From Paeniglutamicibacter sulfureus (GTDB taxonomy: Bacteria > Actinomycetota > Actinomycetes > Actinomycetales > Micrococcaceae): a stretch of DNA of 64,000 bases. Location of the stretch: assembly GCF_039535115.1 (NCBI RefSeq), contig NZ_BAAAWO010000001.1, positions 496,001-560,000 on the forward strand, in the 5' to 3' direction. The notes beneath the pieces were generated by a model that saw nothing but the letters and a program-made list of their open reading frames with translations, was not told the DNA's origin and did not search any database. Position 1 is the stretch's first letter, and each line of letters starts with the position of its first letter. The position numbers were made by a program, and so were the translations under genes. This document shows positions 36,615 through 46,572 of the stretch, piece after piece.

Positions 36615-36724
36615 TTCCTGCCCGCGGCAACGAGGGCACCGGTCGCGGCCGCCTGCCGGTACGTGCCATGCAGCAGCACCAGGCAGGGCACGAACCAACC
36701 ATCCACGAAACGAGGAAACCGCAG

Positions 36725-36958
36725 ATGAAGAAACTATTCTGGGTCGGCATCGGAATCGGCGTCGGCGTCCTGACCGCCCGCAAGCTCGGCCAAGCCAGGG
36801 ATCTTGCCAGCTCCGACGGACTGAACCGCACCGTTGGGCGCATCGGCGATTCGCTGCAGGAACTGGCCGAGGCCTTCCGCACCGGCATGAATGAACGCGA
36901 AACGGAATTGCGCCAGGCCCTGGGCCTGGATGAAACACCCGGCCCAAGCCACCACTAG
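36725..36958 (+). CDS. DUF6167-like small membrane protein
   Basis: 77 residues: MKKLFWVGIGIGVGVLTARK is a single glycine-rich membrane helix, followed by a charged helix. Its position directly upstream of alaS and its length agree with the actinobacterial DUF6167 family; function unknown. Good ribosome-binding site (CGAGGAAACCGCAG). TAGACT (36956-36961) overlapping its end may be an alaS promoter element. Confidence 0.7.
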   Translation: MKKLFWVGIGIGVGVLTARKLGQARDLASSDGLNRTVGRIGDSLQELAEAFRTGMNERETELRQALGLDETPGPSHH

Positions 36959-37108
36959 ACTTATTTTCGTGGCACGCGTGCCGGTCGCCTCCGCCATGGG
37001 GGTTCCCGGCACCACGCAGTTCCCTGGCCGATAGGCCCCGGGGGAGCGGCACGTGTATGCCACACCCGAGCACAGCGCCCGTAAGCACGAAGGGATCGAA
37101 GAGGAACG

Positions 37109-39790
37109 ATGAAATCGCAGGAAATTGCACGCCGGTGGGTCGACTACTTTGAGTCGAAGGGCCACACCGCGGTTCCCAGCGCCTCGCTGGTCTCCTCCGA
37201 CCCGTCGTTGCTGTTCACCGTCGCCGGCATGGTGCCGTTCATCCCGTACCTGACCGCCCGCGAGGAGCCGCCCTTCAACCGGGCCACCTCGGTGCAGAAG
37301 TGCATCCGCACCGGCGACATCGAAGAGGTCGGCAAGACGGTGCGCCACGGCACCTTCTTCCAGATGTGCGGCAACTTCTCCTTCGGGGACTACTTCAAGG
37401 AAGGCGCGATTTCCTACGCCTGGGAGCTGCTGACCAGCTCCGTCGCGGACGGCGGCTACGGCTTGCCTGCCGAGAAGCTGTGGATCACCGTCTACCACGA
37501 GGACACCGAGGCGCTGGAAATCTGGCGCGACAAGATCGGCATCCCGGAAGAGCGCATCCAGAAAATGGGCAAGGCCGACAACTACTGGTCCACCGGCCAG
37601 CCAGGCCCCGCCGGTCCCTGCTCGGAGATCTTCTATGACCGCGGACCCGAGTACGGCATCGAGGGCGGCCCGGAGGCCGACGATACCCGCTACATCGAGA
37701 TCTGGAACCTCGTGTTCATGCAGTACCAGCGCGGCGAGGGCACCGGCAAGGACAGCTTCGAGATCCTGGGCGAACTGCCCAAGAAAAACATCGACACCGG
37801 CCTGGGACTCGAGCGCCTCGCGCTCATCCTGCAGGGCGTCGAGAACATGTACGAGACCGACCAGGTCCGTCCGGTGCTCGACAAGGCAGCTGAGCTCTCG
37901 GGCAAGGCATACACCTCAACCGAGGATCCCGCAGACCCGCACCACGCCGACGACGTGCGCATGCGCATGGTCGCCGACCACATCCGTTCCTCGCTGATGC
38001 TGATTTCCGATGGCGTCTCCCCGGGCAACGAGGGCCGCGGCTACGTGCTGCGCCGCCTGATCCGCCGCGCCGTTCGCGCCATGCGCCTGATGGGCGTGGA
38101 AACCGCGGTGCTCCCCGAGCTGCTGCCGGTCTCCCGCGACGCCATGAAGGGCGTCTACCCGATCGTCGAAACCGACTTCGAGCGCATCGCCCGCATCGCG
38201 TACGCCGAGGAGCGTGCCTTCCTGCGCACCATCGCCTCCGGCACCACGCGCCTGGAAGAGGCACTGGAGGTCTCCAAGTCCAAGGGCGGCTCGCTCTCCG
38301 GTGAGGACGCGTTTTCACTGCACGACACCTACGGTTTCCCGATCGACCTCACCCTGGAAATCGCAGCCGAGGCGGGCTTGGCCGTTGACGAGCCAAGGTT
38401 CCGCGAGCTGATGAACGAACAGCGCACCCGCGCGCAGAAGGACGCCAAGGCAAAGAAGGCCGGCCACGCCGACCTGACCGTCTTCACCCAACTGCACGAT
38501 GCGGGCGACGTCATCTTCACCGGCTACGAGGAACTGACCAGCGAATCCACCGTGCGCGGCATCGTGCACAACGGCTCCCTGGTGGAGGTGGCCGAACAGG
38601 GCCAGCAAATCGAACTGGTTCTCAACGAGACCCCGTTCTACGCCGAGGCCGGCGGACAGGCCGGCGACGTCGGACTGATCACCGGAGACGGCTTCGTGCT
38701 CGAGGTGCTCGACGTGCAGGCCCCGATCCGCGGGCTGAACGTGCACCAGGCGATCGTGCGCGAGGGCGAACTGCCCGCCAACGCCAGCGTGCTGGCCGAG
38801 GTCGACCGCCAACGCCGCCACTCCGGGGAACAGGCGCACTCCGCCACCCACCTGGTCCATGCTGCACTGCACGAGATCCTGGGCCCCGACGCCCTGCAGT
38901 CCGGTTCCTTCAACAAGGCCGGCTACCTCCGCTTTGACTTCTCCTGGACCGAGGCGCTCTCCACAGCTGCCCGCAACGAGATCGAAGAGGTCGTGAACCT
39001 GGCCATCCGCAACAACCACCAGGTGAACACCAACGTCATGCCGCTGGCAGAGGCCCGCGCCATGGGTGCCATGAGCCTGTTCGGCGAGAAGTACGGCAAC
39101 ACCGTGCGCATGGTGGAAATCAACGACGCATGGAGCCGTGAGCTTTGCGGTGGCACCCACGTGGGTGCGACGGCGCAGATCGGCACGCTGACGCTGTTGG
39201 GCGAAGCCTCCGTGGGTTCGGGCAACCGGCGTGTCGAGGCACTGGTGGGCATGGAGGCCTTCCGCCACGGTGCTGCCGAGCGCGCCCTGGTGTCCGAGCT
39301 TTCCTCGATGTTCAAGGTCCCCGCCGCACAGCTCAACGAGCGCATTTCCGACACGGTTGCGAAACTGCGCACCGCCGAAAAGGAAATCGAGAAGCTCCGC
39401 GGCGCGCAACTTGCAGCCCAGGCGGGCGCCCTGGTGGCCAAGGCACGGGAGATCAACGGGATCAAGGTCCTGGCCCACGATGCCGGAGAGGTCCCCTCGG
39501 CCGAAGCCCTGCGCACCTTGGCCCTCGACCTGCGGGACCGCCTTGGCTCGGAGGCGTCCACCGTGGCGCTGGCCGGCGCGGCCAACGGCCGCCCGCTGGT
39601 ACTGGTCGCAACCAACGACGAGGCCCGCACCAAGGGTGCCAAGGCCGGTGCCCTGGTGCGCACCGCGGCCAAGATCCTTGGCGGCGGAGGCGGCGGCAAG
39701 GACGATGTGGCACAGGGTGGCGGCCAGGACGTGGCCAAGATCGCCGAGGCGCTTGACGCCATGGTCCGCTCGATCCAGGAGCTGTCATAG
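37109..39790 (+). CDS. alaS: Alanine--tRNA ligase
   Basis: 893-residue class II synthetase with editing. The catalytic core occupies the first 450 residues (HGTFFQMCGNFSFGDYFK, then GLGLERLALILQG). The editing domain has HSATHLVHAAL and the zinc ligands in RELCGGTHVG. The C-terminal C-Ala domain includes AAKILGGGGGGKDDVAQGGG (20 residues, about 849-868). Full length. ATG start with GAAGAGGAA upstream. Cotranscription with ruvX and mltG is likely (17-base gap to the ruvX start). Confidence 0.97.
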   Translation: MKSQEIARRWVDYFESKGHTAVPSASLVSSDPSLLFTVAGMVPFIPYLTAREEPPFNRATSVQKCIRTGDIEEVGKTVRHGTFFQMCGNFSFGDYFKEGAISYAWELLTSSVADGGYGLPAEKLWITVYHEDTEALEIWRDKIGIPEERIQKMGKADNYWSTGQPGPAGPCSEIFYDRGPEYGIEGGPEADDTRYIEIWNLVFMQYQRGEGTGKDSFEILGELPKKNIDTGLGLERLALILQGVENMYETDQVRPVLDKAAELSGKAYTSTEDPADPHHADDVRMRMVADHIRSSLMLISDGVSPGNEGRGYVLRRLIRRAVRAMRLMGVETAVLPELLPVSRDAMKGVYPIVETDFERIARIAYAEERAFLRTIASGTTRLEEALEVSKSKGGSLSGEDAFSLHDTYGFPIDLTLEIAAEAGLAVDEPRFRELMNEQRTRAQKDAKAKKAGHADLTVFTQLHDAGDVIFTGYEELTSESTVRGIVHNGSLVEVAEQGQQIELVLNETPFYAEAGGQAGDVGLITGDGFVLEVLDVQAPIRGLNVHQAIVREGELPANASVLAEVDRQRRHSGEQAHSATHLVHAALHEILGPDALQSGSFNKAGYLRFDFSWTEALSTAARNEIEEVVNLAIRNNHQVNTNVMPLAEARAMGAMSLFGEKYGNTVRMVEINDAWSRELCGGTHVGATAQIGTLTLLGEASVGSGNRRVEALVGMEAFRHGAAERALVSELSSMFKVPAAQLNERISDTVAKLRTAEKEIEKLRGAQLAAQAGALVAKAREINGIKVLAHDAGEVPSAEALRTLALDLRDRLGSEASTVALAGAANGRPLVLVATNDEARTKGAKAGALVRTAAKILGGGGGGKDDVAQGGGQDVAKIAEALDAMVRSIQELS

Positions 39791-39807
39791 CCTCGGCGCC
39801 CGGCCCC

Positions 39808-40320
39808 TTGGCACCGACCCCGCGTCCCGGGGTGCTGCTTGGCGTCGACGTTGGCATGGCCCGCGTCGGCGTCGCGGCCAGTGACCGCGACGGGATGCTC
39901 GCCACCCCGGTCAAGACGCTGAAACGCGACGTGAAGAAGTCCAGTGACATCTACGTACTGGTGAAGCTGGCCGCCGAGCGGGAGGTCGCACAAATCTTTG
40001 TGGGCCTGCCGCGCTCGATGTCGGGCGGGGAAACCGCTTCCACCACGATGGCGCGTGATTATGCCCGTGATTTGGCGAATGCGCTTATGCGTTCCGGTTC
40101 TAGCGTGGACGTGCGACTGGTGGATGAACGCCTGACCACCGTCAGTGCGCACCGTTCCCTGCACGAAGCCGGACTCGACGGGCGCAAGCACCGCGCAGTC
40201 GTTGACCAGGTCGCCGCGGTGGAGATCCTCCAGCAGGTCCTCGAAATGCGCCGCAACGGCCAGCACTCTCCGGGGCAGCTGGCGGCGCCCGACGTCCAGG
40301 GGACCGGCGATGACGACTGA
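39808..40320 (+). CDS. ruvX: Holliday junction resolvase-like RuvX (YqgF)
   Basis: RNase H-fold protein of about 170 residues. In other bacteria YqgF takes part in pre-16S rRNA maturation, and it was named as a putative resolvase. Conserved blocks are LGVDVGMARVGVAASD (first catalytic Asp), FVGLPRSMSG and RLVDERLTTVSAH (second acidic residue). The start is uncertain: TTG 39808 is the first usual start codon, but the frame is open into the end of alaS where AGGAG precedes an ATA codon. Its end overlaps an ATG (40310) in the mltG frame. Confidence 0.9.
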   Translation: MAPTPRPGVLLGVDVGMARVGVAASDRDGMLATPVKTLKRDVKKSSDIYVLVKLAAEREVAQIFVGLPRSMSGGETASTTMARDYARDLANALMRSGSSVDVRLVDERLTTVSAHRSLHEAGLDGRKHRAVVDQVAAVEILQQVLEMRRNGQHSPGQLAAPDVQGTGDDD

Positions 40321-40492
40321 GCCGGGACGAGGCGCCGCCCCCGGCCAGGGGCCGGCAAGGCCCGACGACCGCGATGGACTGCCCGAAAACCCCGCTTTGG
40401 GTTACGATCGCATGAGATCTCAATCGGCTGAAGAAGTGGGCCTGCGTCGCCCCTCGGCTACTACGTTGCCTGCGGGCATGGGAGAATACCGC

Positions 40493-42601
40493 ATGACTAA
40501 CGAATCGTTCAACGATTCTCCGCGCCGCGAATCCGGGGTATCGCCCCGGCGTGCAGCACGTGCCGCGCGCGAAGAGGAAGATCGCACTCGCAGTGCGGCT
40601 AAGCCCCCCGTCCCGGAGCAGGAAACTGGCCGGCGGAAATCCACGGAGCCCGCCACGGGCCCGACGGCTGGTGCCGGAAGCGTCTCCCGGGAACCCGACC
40701 GCCATGGCTCGGCCCACCACCACGGCGCGGCCCCTGATCCGGAATCCCGGGCGGCGACCACTGCCGGTGAGGCCGCCAAGGCCCAAGCCGAATCCAAGGC
40801 GGCCACGGACGCGGTGCAAGCGGAGGAAACCCGACTCCAGGTACTTGAGGAAGCCCGGGTGCTGGCCGAGGGGGAGCGGACCAAGGCTCTTGACGCCGCC
40901 CAACGGGCACGGACCCAGAGTGCCCAGCGTGCGCGCAAGGAGGCCATCGAGGCCCAGCGCGCCGCCGCAGAACGCGTCCGCCAGACTCTTCGCGCCAACG
41001 CGGCGCCGCTGCGCGACAGGTCGGCAGCCGCCCGAAGTGCCATCACCCCCGCCTCGGCTGCCGCCGCGCCGCCGGCGGAAGACGGTAATCAGGCCAACCC
41101 CGCCCGGAACACGCCCTTTGACCAAACCGAGCGGCGGGAGCCGCCCGCGAGCCGGAACGTCGCAGAGGTCCCCGATTTATCCCCGGCCAAGGTTCCTGCC
41201 CCGGCCGGTTCCCTGGTTCCGCCCCCGCCCCCTTCCAAGCCCCCCGTCGTGAAAACGGATCCTGCCGCCAGGGAAAACCGGCCAGCGACAATGGGCGCGA
41301 CAATGACCGCGCCAGCGGGCAGGCCGGAAAACGCCGCCGTGGCGGATCCCTCCCACGAGGATCCGGAACCCCACTCCGAGCAGGCCGACCACACCGGCGA
41401 ATCCCGCCACGACGGAGTCGACGAGGCACCCGTGGACCGGCACGTTCAACCGGGGTACAACTCCGTCGACCCCGCCGAGCCGTTCGCTCGCCAAAACCTG
41501 TTCCTGACCTCCACCGCGACAGACCCCCAGGTCCGCAAGGCCCGCCGCCGCCGCCGCAACTGGATCGTGTTCTCGGTGCTCCTGGGCTTCTTCGCAGCCA
41601 TCTTCGGCGTCGTGATCTTCCTTCAGGGAGTCCTGGACCGGCTGAGTCCCCCGGACTTTCCGGCGCCCGGTGGCGAGGCAGTCACCTTCGAGGTGAAATC
41701 CGGCTGGGGGGCCCAGCAAATCGGCCGTGAACTCGAAAGCCGGGAGATCGTGGCCAGCGACAAGCTCTTCCTCGAGGCCATCCAACTGGTGGAGGCCGAG
41801 AGCCGCGAGATCCACCCGGGCACCTACGAGCTGCGTCGCGAAATGCCGGCACTGTCAGCAGCCGAGATCCTGATCGGCGAACCTGCCGCGAAGGTCTCCT
41901 ACGTGGCCATCAAGCAGAACACGCGCATGAACCAGGTGCTGGAGGATATTTCCGAGGCCACCGACCTGCCGCTCAACGAACTGCGGCGACTCGCCGAGGA
42001 CCCCGCGGCCTTCGGCATCAGTGCCGATGTCCCCAACCTGGAAGGATACCTGCACCCCGGTGAATACCGGTTCCCGCTGGATACCGATTCCAAGACGGTG
42101 CTCAAGGCGATGGTCGATGCGACGGCCAAGACGCTGATTGACAACGGAATCACCGACGCCGCCCAGCAATACCACGTGCTGCAAGTCGCCTCGATCCTGC
42201 AGGCCGAGGCGCGGCCAAACGACTACGGCACCGTGGCCGGGGCACTGGAGAACCGCCTGCACACCAACAACACCGAGACCAACGGCCTGCTTCAGGTCGA
42301 CTCGACGGTGATCTACGGGCTGGACAGGTACAGCCTGCAAATGACCGAAGCGGAAAAGAAGGATGCGGGCAACGCCTACAACACCTACATCCACAAGGGC
42401 CTGCCGCCGACGCCGATCGGTTCCCCGGGAGACTCGGCCATCAAGGCCGCGGCGCACCCGACCCCGAACGACTTCTACTACTGGGTCACGGTGGACACCA
42501 ACAGCGGAGAGACGAAGTTCGCGAAGACCTACGCCGAACACCGCGTCAACCAGAACGAATTCCGCGCCTGGTGCGCCGCCAACACGGACGTTTGCAAGTG
42601 A
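40493..42601 (+). CDS. mltG: Endolytic murein transglycosylase MltG
   Basis: Membrane-anchored lytic transglycosylase (YceG fold) that cuts nascent glycan strands. From ATG 40493 (GGGAGA at 7 bases) it has 702 residues; in-frame ATGs at 40310 and 40412 are alternatives, the latter right behind a TACGAT -10 box. The N-terminal 350 residues are cytoplasmic and low-complexity, with an alanine-rich coiled coil (about 90-180). One membrane helix follows (about 355-378), then the catalytic domain with Glu572 in ASILQAEARPN and the segment LLQVDSTVIYGL. The catalytic part is normal; the very long N-terminus is unusual. The stop overlaps the aroE start. Confidence 0.93.
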   Translation: MTNESFNDSPRRESGVSPRRAARAAREEEDRTRSAAKPPVPEQETGRRKSTEPATGPTAGAGSVSREPDRHGSAHHHGAAPDPESRAATTAGEAAKAQAESKAATDAVQAEETRLQVLEEARVLAEGERTKALDAAQRARTQSAQRARKEAIEAQRAAAERVRQTLRANAAPLRDRSAAARSAITPASAAAAPPAEDGNQANPARNTPFDQTERREPPASRNVAEVPDLSPAKVPAPAGSLVPPPPPSKPPVVKTDPAARENRPATMGATMTAPAGRPENAAVADPSHEDPEPHSEQADHTGESRHDGVDEAPVDRHVQPGYNSVDPAEPFARQNLFLTSTATDPQVRKARRRRRNWIVFSVLLGFFAAIFGVVIFLQGVLDRLSPPDFPAPGGEAVTFEVKSGWGAQQIGRELESREIVASDKLFLEAIQLVEAESREIHPGTYELRREMPALSAAEILIGEPAAKVSYVAIKQNTRMNQVLEDISEATDLPLNELRRLAEDPAAFGISADVPNLEGYLHPGEYRFPLDTDSKTVLKAMVDATAKTLIDNGITDAAQQYHVLQVASILQAEARPNDYGTVAGALENRLHTNNTETNGLLQVDSTVIYGLDRYSLQMTEAEKKDAGNAYNTYIHKGLPPTPIGSPGDSAIKAAAHPTPNDFYYWVTVDTNSGETKFAKTYAEHRVNQNEFRAWCAANTDVCK

Positions 42602-43512
42602 GTTCCGCCGCGGCCGCGTGCCGTGCGGCGGTGCTCGGCCACCCGATCGGGCACTCCCGATCCCCGCTGCTGCATTCGGCGGCCTACCGGGCGCTGGGAG
42701 TGGACATCGACTACACCGCGATCGACATGCTCCCGCAGGAAGCCGGGTCCTTTGCTGCCCGGCTGCGCACGGAGCCCGGATGGGTCGGCGTCTCGGTCAC
42801 CATGCCGCTGAAGGCTGCGCTGATCCCGCACCTGGACGTGCTCTCGGAGCGCGTGCTGCGCCTGGGTGCGCTGAACACCGTGGTGGTCGAACACCTTGCC
42901 GGTTCCGTCCGGCTGACCGGGCACAACACCGACGTCGACGGGATCGTGCGTGCGATGGAGGAAGTGCTTCCCGCACGCCGTGGCGACGACGCGCCCCGGG
43001 AGAATCCCCGCGCTGCGATCCTGGGCGCCGGCAACACCGCATTGGCGGCGCTGGAGGCCTGTGCCCTGCTCGGGTACACCCACGTGGACCTGGTGGTCCG
43101 CAACCCGCAGCGCGCCGCCGCCGCACTGGTCCTGGCCGAAACGCTCGGCCTGGCCTGCGCCACGGTCGATGTTGCAGCTGCCGCGGCCCGGCTGGCTGAC
43201 TACGGGTCCGTCATCTCCACACTTCCCGCCCATGCCGCGGACTCGCTTATCGCCCCGCTGGGACTTGGCCTGACACCTGCCCGGTCAGGCGTGCTGGCCC
43301 CCGGTGCCGTATTGCTGGATGTCGCCTACGACCCGTGGCCCTCGGAGATCGCGGCCGCCTGGGAGGCCGCCGGCGGCACCGTCGTGTCCGGAATGTCGAT
43401 GCTGGTGCACCAGGGCGTGGAGCAGGTCAAGTACTTTTCAGGAATTCAGGACGCCGACTGGCGCCACGTCACAAATGTGATGTGCGACGCAGTGGGCCTA
43501 TCCCGGCCCTAA
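42598..43512 (+). CDS. aroE: Shikimate dehydrogenase
   Basis: Reduces 3-dehydroshikimate to shikimate with NADPH. 304 residues from GTG 42598, whose GTGA overlaps the mltG stop. Shikimate-binding serines are in GHSRSP (Ser20, Ser22), the catalytic Lys72 is in MPLKAAL, and Asp112 is in HNTDVDG. The dinucleotide loop reads [10 protein letters not shown] instead of the usual GAGG(A/T)ARA. aroC follows after 32 bases. Confidence 0.95.
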   Translation: MSSAAAACRAAVLGHPIGHSRSPLLHSAAYRALGVDIDYTAIDMLPQEAGSFAARLRTEPGWVGVSVTMPLKAALIPHLDVLSERVLRLGALNTVVVEHLAGSVRLTGHNTDVDGIVRAMEEVLPARRGDDAPRENPRAAILGAGNTALAALEACALLGYTHVDLVVRNPQRAAAALVLAETLGLACATVDVAAAAARLADYGSVISTLPAHAADSLIAPLGLGLTPARSGVLAPGAVLLDVAYDPWPSEIAAAWEAAGGTVVSGMSMLVHQGVEQVKYFSGIQDADWRHVTNVMCDAVGLSRP

Positions 43513-43544
43513 TCGGAGCGCGGGGACATGGCAGGATGGAGTAC

Positions 43545-44747
43545 ATGTTGCGTTGGTTGACGGCGGGCGAATCACACGGCCCCGCATTGGTTGGAATTAT
43601 CGAGGGACTGCCCGCGGGCATTGCCATCTCTTCACAGGATGTGCGCGATGCCCTCGCGCGCCGGCGCCTGGGCTACGGCCGCGGCGCCCGGATGAAGTTT
43701 GAGCAGGACCAGGTCTCCTTCATGGGCGGGGTGCGCCACGGCGTGACCCAGGGCGGCCCGGTGGCCATCGAGGTGGGAAACACCGAGTGGCCCAAGTGGG
43801 AAAAGGTCATGAACCCGGACGCAGTCGATCCCGAGGAGTTGGCCTCGATGGCGCGCAACGCGCCGCTGACCCGCCCGCGCCCCGGACACGCCGACTTCAC
43901 CGGCATGCAGAAGTACGGATTCGACGACGCCCGCCCGGTCCTCGAGCGCGCCTCGGCCCGCGAGACCGCCGCCCGCGTGGCGCTGGGCTCGGTGGCCGCG
44001 AACTTCCTGGCCCAGCTGGGCGTCGAACTGGTCTCCCACACCGTCTCGGTCGGCACCGTCGCCTCCCCGGAAGGTGCCCGGCTGCCGCGTGCGGCCGACG
44101 TGCGCGCCCTGGATGCGGATCCGCTGCGCTGCTTTGACACCGACACCTCCGAGGCCATGGTCGCGGAGGTCGACGCCGCCCACAAGGAGGGCGAGACCCT
44201 CGGCGGCATCGTCGAGGTGCTGGCCTACAACCTGCCCCCGGGCCTGGGTTCCTACGTGCACTGGGACCGCCGCCTGGACGCGCGCCTTGCAGGAGCGCTC
44301 ATGGGCATCCAGGCCATCAAGGGCGTGGAGGTCGGCGACGGCTTCCTCACCGCCTCCCGCCGCGGCTCGGCCGCCCACGACGAGATCGTGCGCGGGGAAG
44401 ACGGCGTCATCGACCGCTCGGGCAACAAGGCCGGCGGCATCGAGGGAGGCATGAGCATCGGCGACGTGCTGCGCGTGCGCGCGGCCATGAAGCCGATCGC
44501 CACCGTCCCGCGCGCGCTGCGCACCATCGACACCGCCACCGGCGAGGCAACCACCGCGCACCACCAGCGCTCGGATGTCTGTGCTGTCCCGGCCGCCGGC
44601 GTTGTCGCCGAGGCCATGGTCGCCCTGGTGCTGGCCCAGGCCATGCTGGAAAAGTTCGGCGGCGACTCGCTCACCGAGGTCAAGCGAAACCTGGAAAACT
44701 ACCTCGGGGCCATCCCGCAGAACCTGGGGTCGGTCCGCCTTCCATGA
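43545..44747 (+). CDS. aroC: Chorismate synthase
   Basis: Last step of the shikimate pathway: converts EPSP to chorismate using reduced FMN. 400 residues from ATG 43545 ([18 protein letters not shown]). Family signatures [17 protein letters not shown] and [13 protein letters not shown] are present. An in-frame ATG nine bases upstream is possible, but AGGA spacing favours 43545. Overlaps aroK by 4 bases (ATGA). Confidence 0.97.
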   Translation: MLRWLTAGESHGPALVGIIEGLPAGIAISSQDVRDALARRRLGYGRGARMKFEQDQVSFMGGVRHGVTQGGPVAIEVGNTEWPKWEKVMNPDAVDPEELASMARNAPLTRPRPGHADFTGMQKYGFDDARPVLERASARETAARVALGSVAANFLAQLGVELVSHTVSVGTVASPEGARLPRAADVRALDADPLRCFDTDTSEAMVAEVDAAHKEGETLGGIVEVLAYNLPPGLGSYVHWDRRLDARLAGALMGIQAIKGVEVGDGFLTASRRGSAAHDEIVRGEDGVIDRSGNKAGGIEGGMSIGDVLRVRAAMKPIATVPRALRTIDTATGEATTAHHQRSDVCAVPAAGVVAEAMVALVLAQAMLEKFGGDSLTEVKRNLENYLGAIPQNLGSVRLP

Positions 44748-45286
44748 GCACCCCGATCTTCCTGATCGGGCCGATGGCCAGTGGCAAGAGCGCCATCGGG
44801 GCGATCCTCGCCCGTCTTCTGGGCGGCACCCTGGTCGACACCGACGCGCGCGTCATCGCCGCCCACGGCCCGATCCCCGACATCTTCGCCGCCCACGGCG
44901 AGGCGGGCTTCCGCCGCTTCGAGACCCAGGCACTGGCCGATGCCGTGCCCCCCGCCCCGCGTGGCAACTGCGCGGCGGACGGCGCCGCGCCGGCCGTCGT
45001 GGCCACCGGGGGAGGTGCAGTGCTTTCGGCCCGGAACCGGGCGGTCATCGCCACGGGATTCAGCGTGTACCTGCTCACCGACGCCGCCACGGTCGCCCCG
45101 CGCATCGGGGCCGACATGACCCGGCCGCTGCTCGGCGACTCGCCGCTGGAATCATGGATCCGGATCTTTGCCCAGCGCAGCGGACTCTACGAGGCCACGG
45201 CGACCTTGTGCATCGACACCAGGGGGCGGACGACGGAGGAAATCGCCGAGTCCATCCTCACTGCCTACCGTGATGCCGGACACTGA
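44744..45286 (+). CDS. aroK: Shikimate kinase
   Basis: Phosphorylates shikimate. 180 residues; P-loop [11 protein letters not shown] (9-19), DTD motif LVDTDARV, the shikimate-binding FRRFE and GGG (VATGGGA) motifs, and the lid TRPLL. A short Pro/Ala-rich insert (about residues 68-82) lies before VVATGGG. Coupled to aroC. Confidence 0.95.
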   Translation: MSTPIFLIGPMASGKSAIGAILARLLGGTLVDTDARVIAAHGPIPDIFAAHGEAGFRRFETQALADAVPPAPRGNCAADGAAPAVVATGGGAVLSARNRAVIATGFSVYLLTDAATVAPRIGADMTRPLLGDSPLESWIRIFAQRSGLYEATATLCIDTRGRTTEEIAESILTAYRDAGH

Positions 45287-45312
45287 AACCCCATCTGGCA
45301 GGCCTCAACACG

Positions 45313-45395
45313 TACGCTTAAGTTTGGCAACGGACGCAAAGACGCGCCCCGAGCACGGCTAGCCAGTCACCCGCGATGACGGGGTGACGCGTTTT
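45313..45395 (+). promoter_or_regulatory. Putative attenuator/riboswitch leader of aroB
   Basis: A -10-like TACGCT (45313-45318) would start RNA near 45325. The RNA reads GGCAACGGACGCAAAGACGC, followed by CGCCCCGAGCACGGCTAGCC. It ends in a hairpin GTCACCC (45366-45372) with GGGTGAC (45382-45388) and then GCGTTTT, a terminator-like structure ahead of aroB. CGCGCCCC (45343-45350) can pair instead with GGGG..CGCG (45381-45391), which would break the terminator hairpin. The ACGCAAAG..AGCC layout recalls the cyclic di-GMP-I (GEMM) riboswitch, but its 5' half is poorly matched, so the ligand is uncertain. Confidence 0.45.
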
Positions 45396-45480
45396 CACTC
45401 TCGCGCCGACGGCCCGCAGCAGCACCGCGCAAGCGGAGTTCGGCCCCGGCGCGCTACGCAGCACTTTGGAGGATCCAACG

Positions 45481-46572
45481 ATGAACCCAGCACCCACGAC
45501 GATTCAGGTCACCGGATCGGCTCCTGCCGAGAACTACGAGGTGATCGTGGGCAACGGCCTGCTGGGCCGCCTGCCCGGCCTGCTGGGCGAACGTGTCAAG
45601 AAGGTCCTCATCATCCACCCGCGCGCCCTGCGTGCCACCGGCGACATCGTCAAGGACGAGCTCGAGGCCGCCGGCTACGGCGCGATGAGCGCCGAGATCC
45701 CCGACGCCGAAGAGGGCAAGCACATCGAGGTCGCCTCCTTCTGCTGGCAGGTGCTGGGCAAGAACGACTTCACCCGCTCGGATGCCATCGTCGCCGTCGG
45801 CGGCGGCGCGGTCACCGACCTGGCCGGCTTCGTGGCCGCCACCTGGCTGCGCGGCACCAAGGTCATCCACATCCCGACCTCCCTGCTGGGCATGGTCGAT
45901 GCCGCGGTGGGCGGCAAGACCGGGATCAACACCGCCGAGGGCAAGAACCTCGTCGGCGCCTTCCACCCGCCGGCCGGGGTGCTGGTGGACCTGGACACGC
46001 TGTCCACGTTGCCCAAGAACGAGCTCGTTACCGGCTTGGCCGAGGTCGTGAAGTGCGGCTTCATCGCCGATGAGCGCATCCTCGAGCTCATCGAGGAGGA
46101 CCCGGCCGACGCCACCGACGCCACCTCGCCGCGCCTGCGCGAACTCATCGAGCGTGCCATCGCGGTGAAGGCCAAGGTCGTCTCCAACGACCTGCGCGAA
46201 TCCGGGGAGCGCGAATACCTGAACTACGGGCACACCCTGGCCCACGCCATCGAGCTGGCCGAACGCTACTCGATGCGCCACGGCGCTGCGGTGTCCATCG
46301 GCATGGCCTTCGCTGCCGAGCTGGGCCGCAGCGTGGGACGCACCTCCGACGCGGTTGCGGACCGCCACCTGTCCATCCTCAGGACCCTGGGCCTGCCCAC
46401 CACCTACCGCGGGGACCGCTGGCAGACCCTGCTCGACGGGATGCGCCGGGACAAGAAGACCCGCGGGGACCTGTTGCGCTTCGTGGTGCTCGACGGCATC
46501 GGCCGCCCGCGCATGCTCGATGTCCCCGACACCTCCCTCTTGTTCGCCGCCTACCAGGAGATTGCAGAATGA
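45481..46572 (+). CDS. aroB: 3-dehydroquinate synthase
   Basis: Cyclises DAHP to 3-dehydroquinate, the second step of the shikimate pathway. 363 residues from ATG 45481 with GGAGGA upstream. NAD-binding VGGGAVTDLAGFVAATW, the DAAVGGKTGIN loop and metal ligands (Glu in GLAEVVKCG, His in NYGHTLAHAIE) are present. It has its own leader, unlike aroC-aroK. The stop overlaps the next ATG. Confidence 0.97.
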   Translation: MNPAPTTIQVTGSAPAENYEVIVGNGLLGRLPGLLGERVKKVLIIHPRALRATGDIVKDELEAAGYGAMSAEIPDAEEGKHIEVASFCWQVLGKNDFTRSDAIVAVGGGAVTDLAGFVAATWLRGTKVIHIPTSLLGMVDAAVGGKTGINTAEGKNLVGAFHPPAGVLVDLDTLSTLPKNELVTGLAEVVKCGFIADERILELIEEDPADATDATSPRLRELIERAIAVKAKVVSNDLRESGEREYLNYGHTLAHAIELAERYSMRHGAAVSIGMAFAAELGRSVGRTSDAVADRHLSILRTLGLPTTYRGDRWQTLLDGMRRDKKTRGDLLRFVVLDGIGRPRMLDVPDTSLLFAAYQEIAE

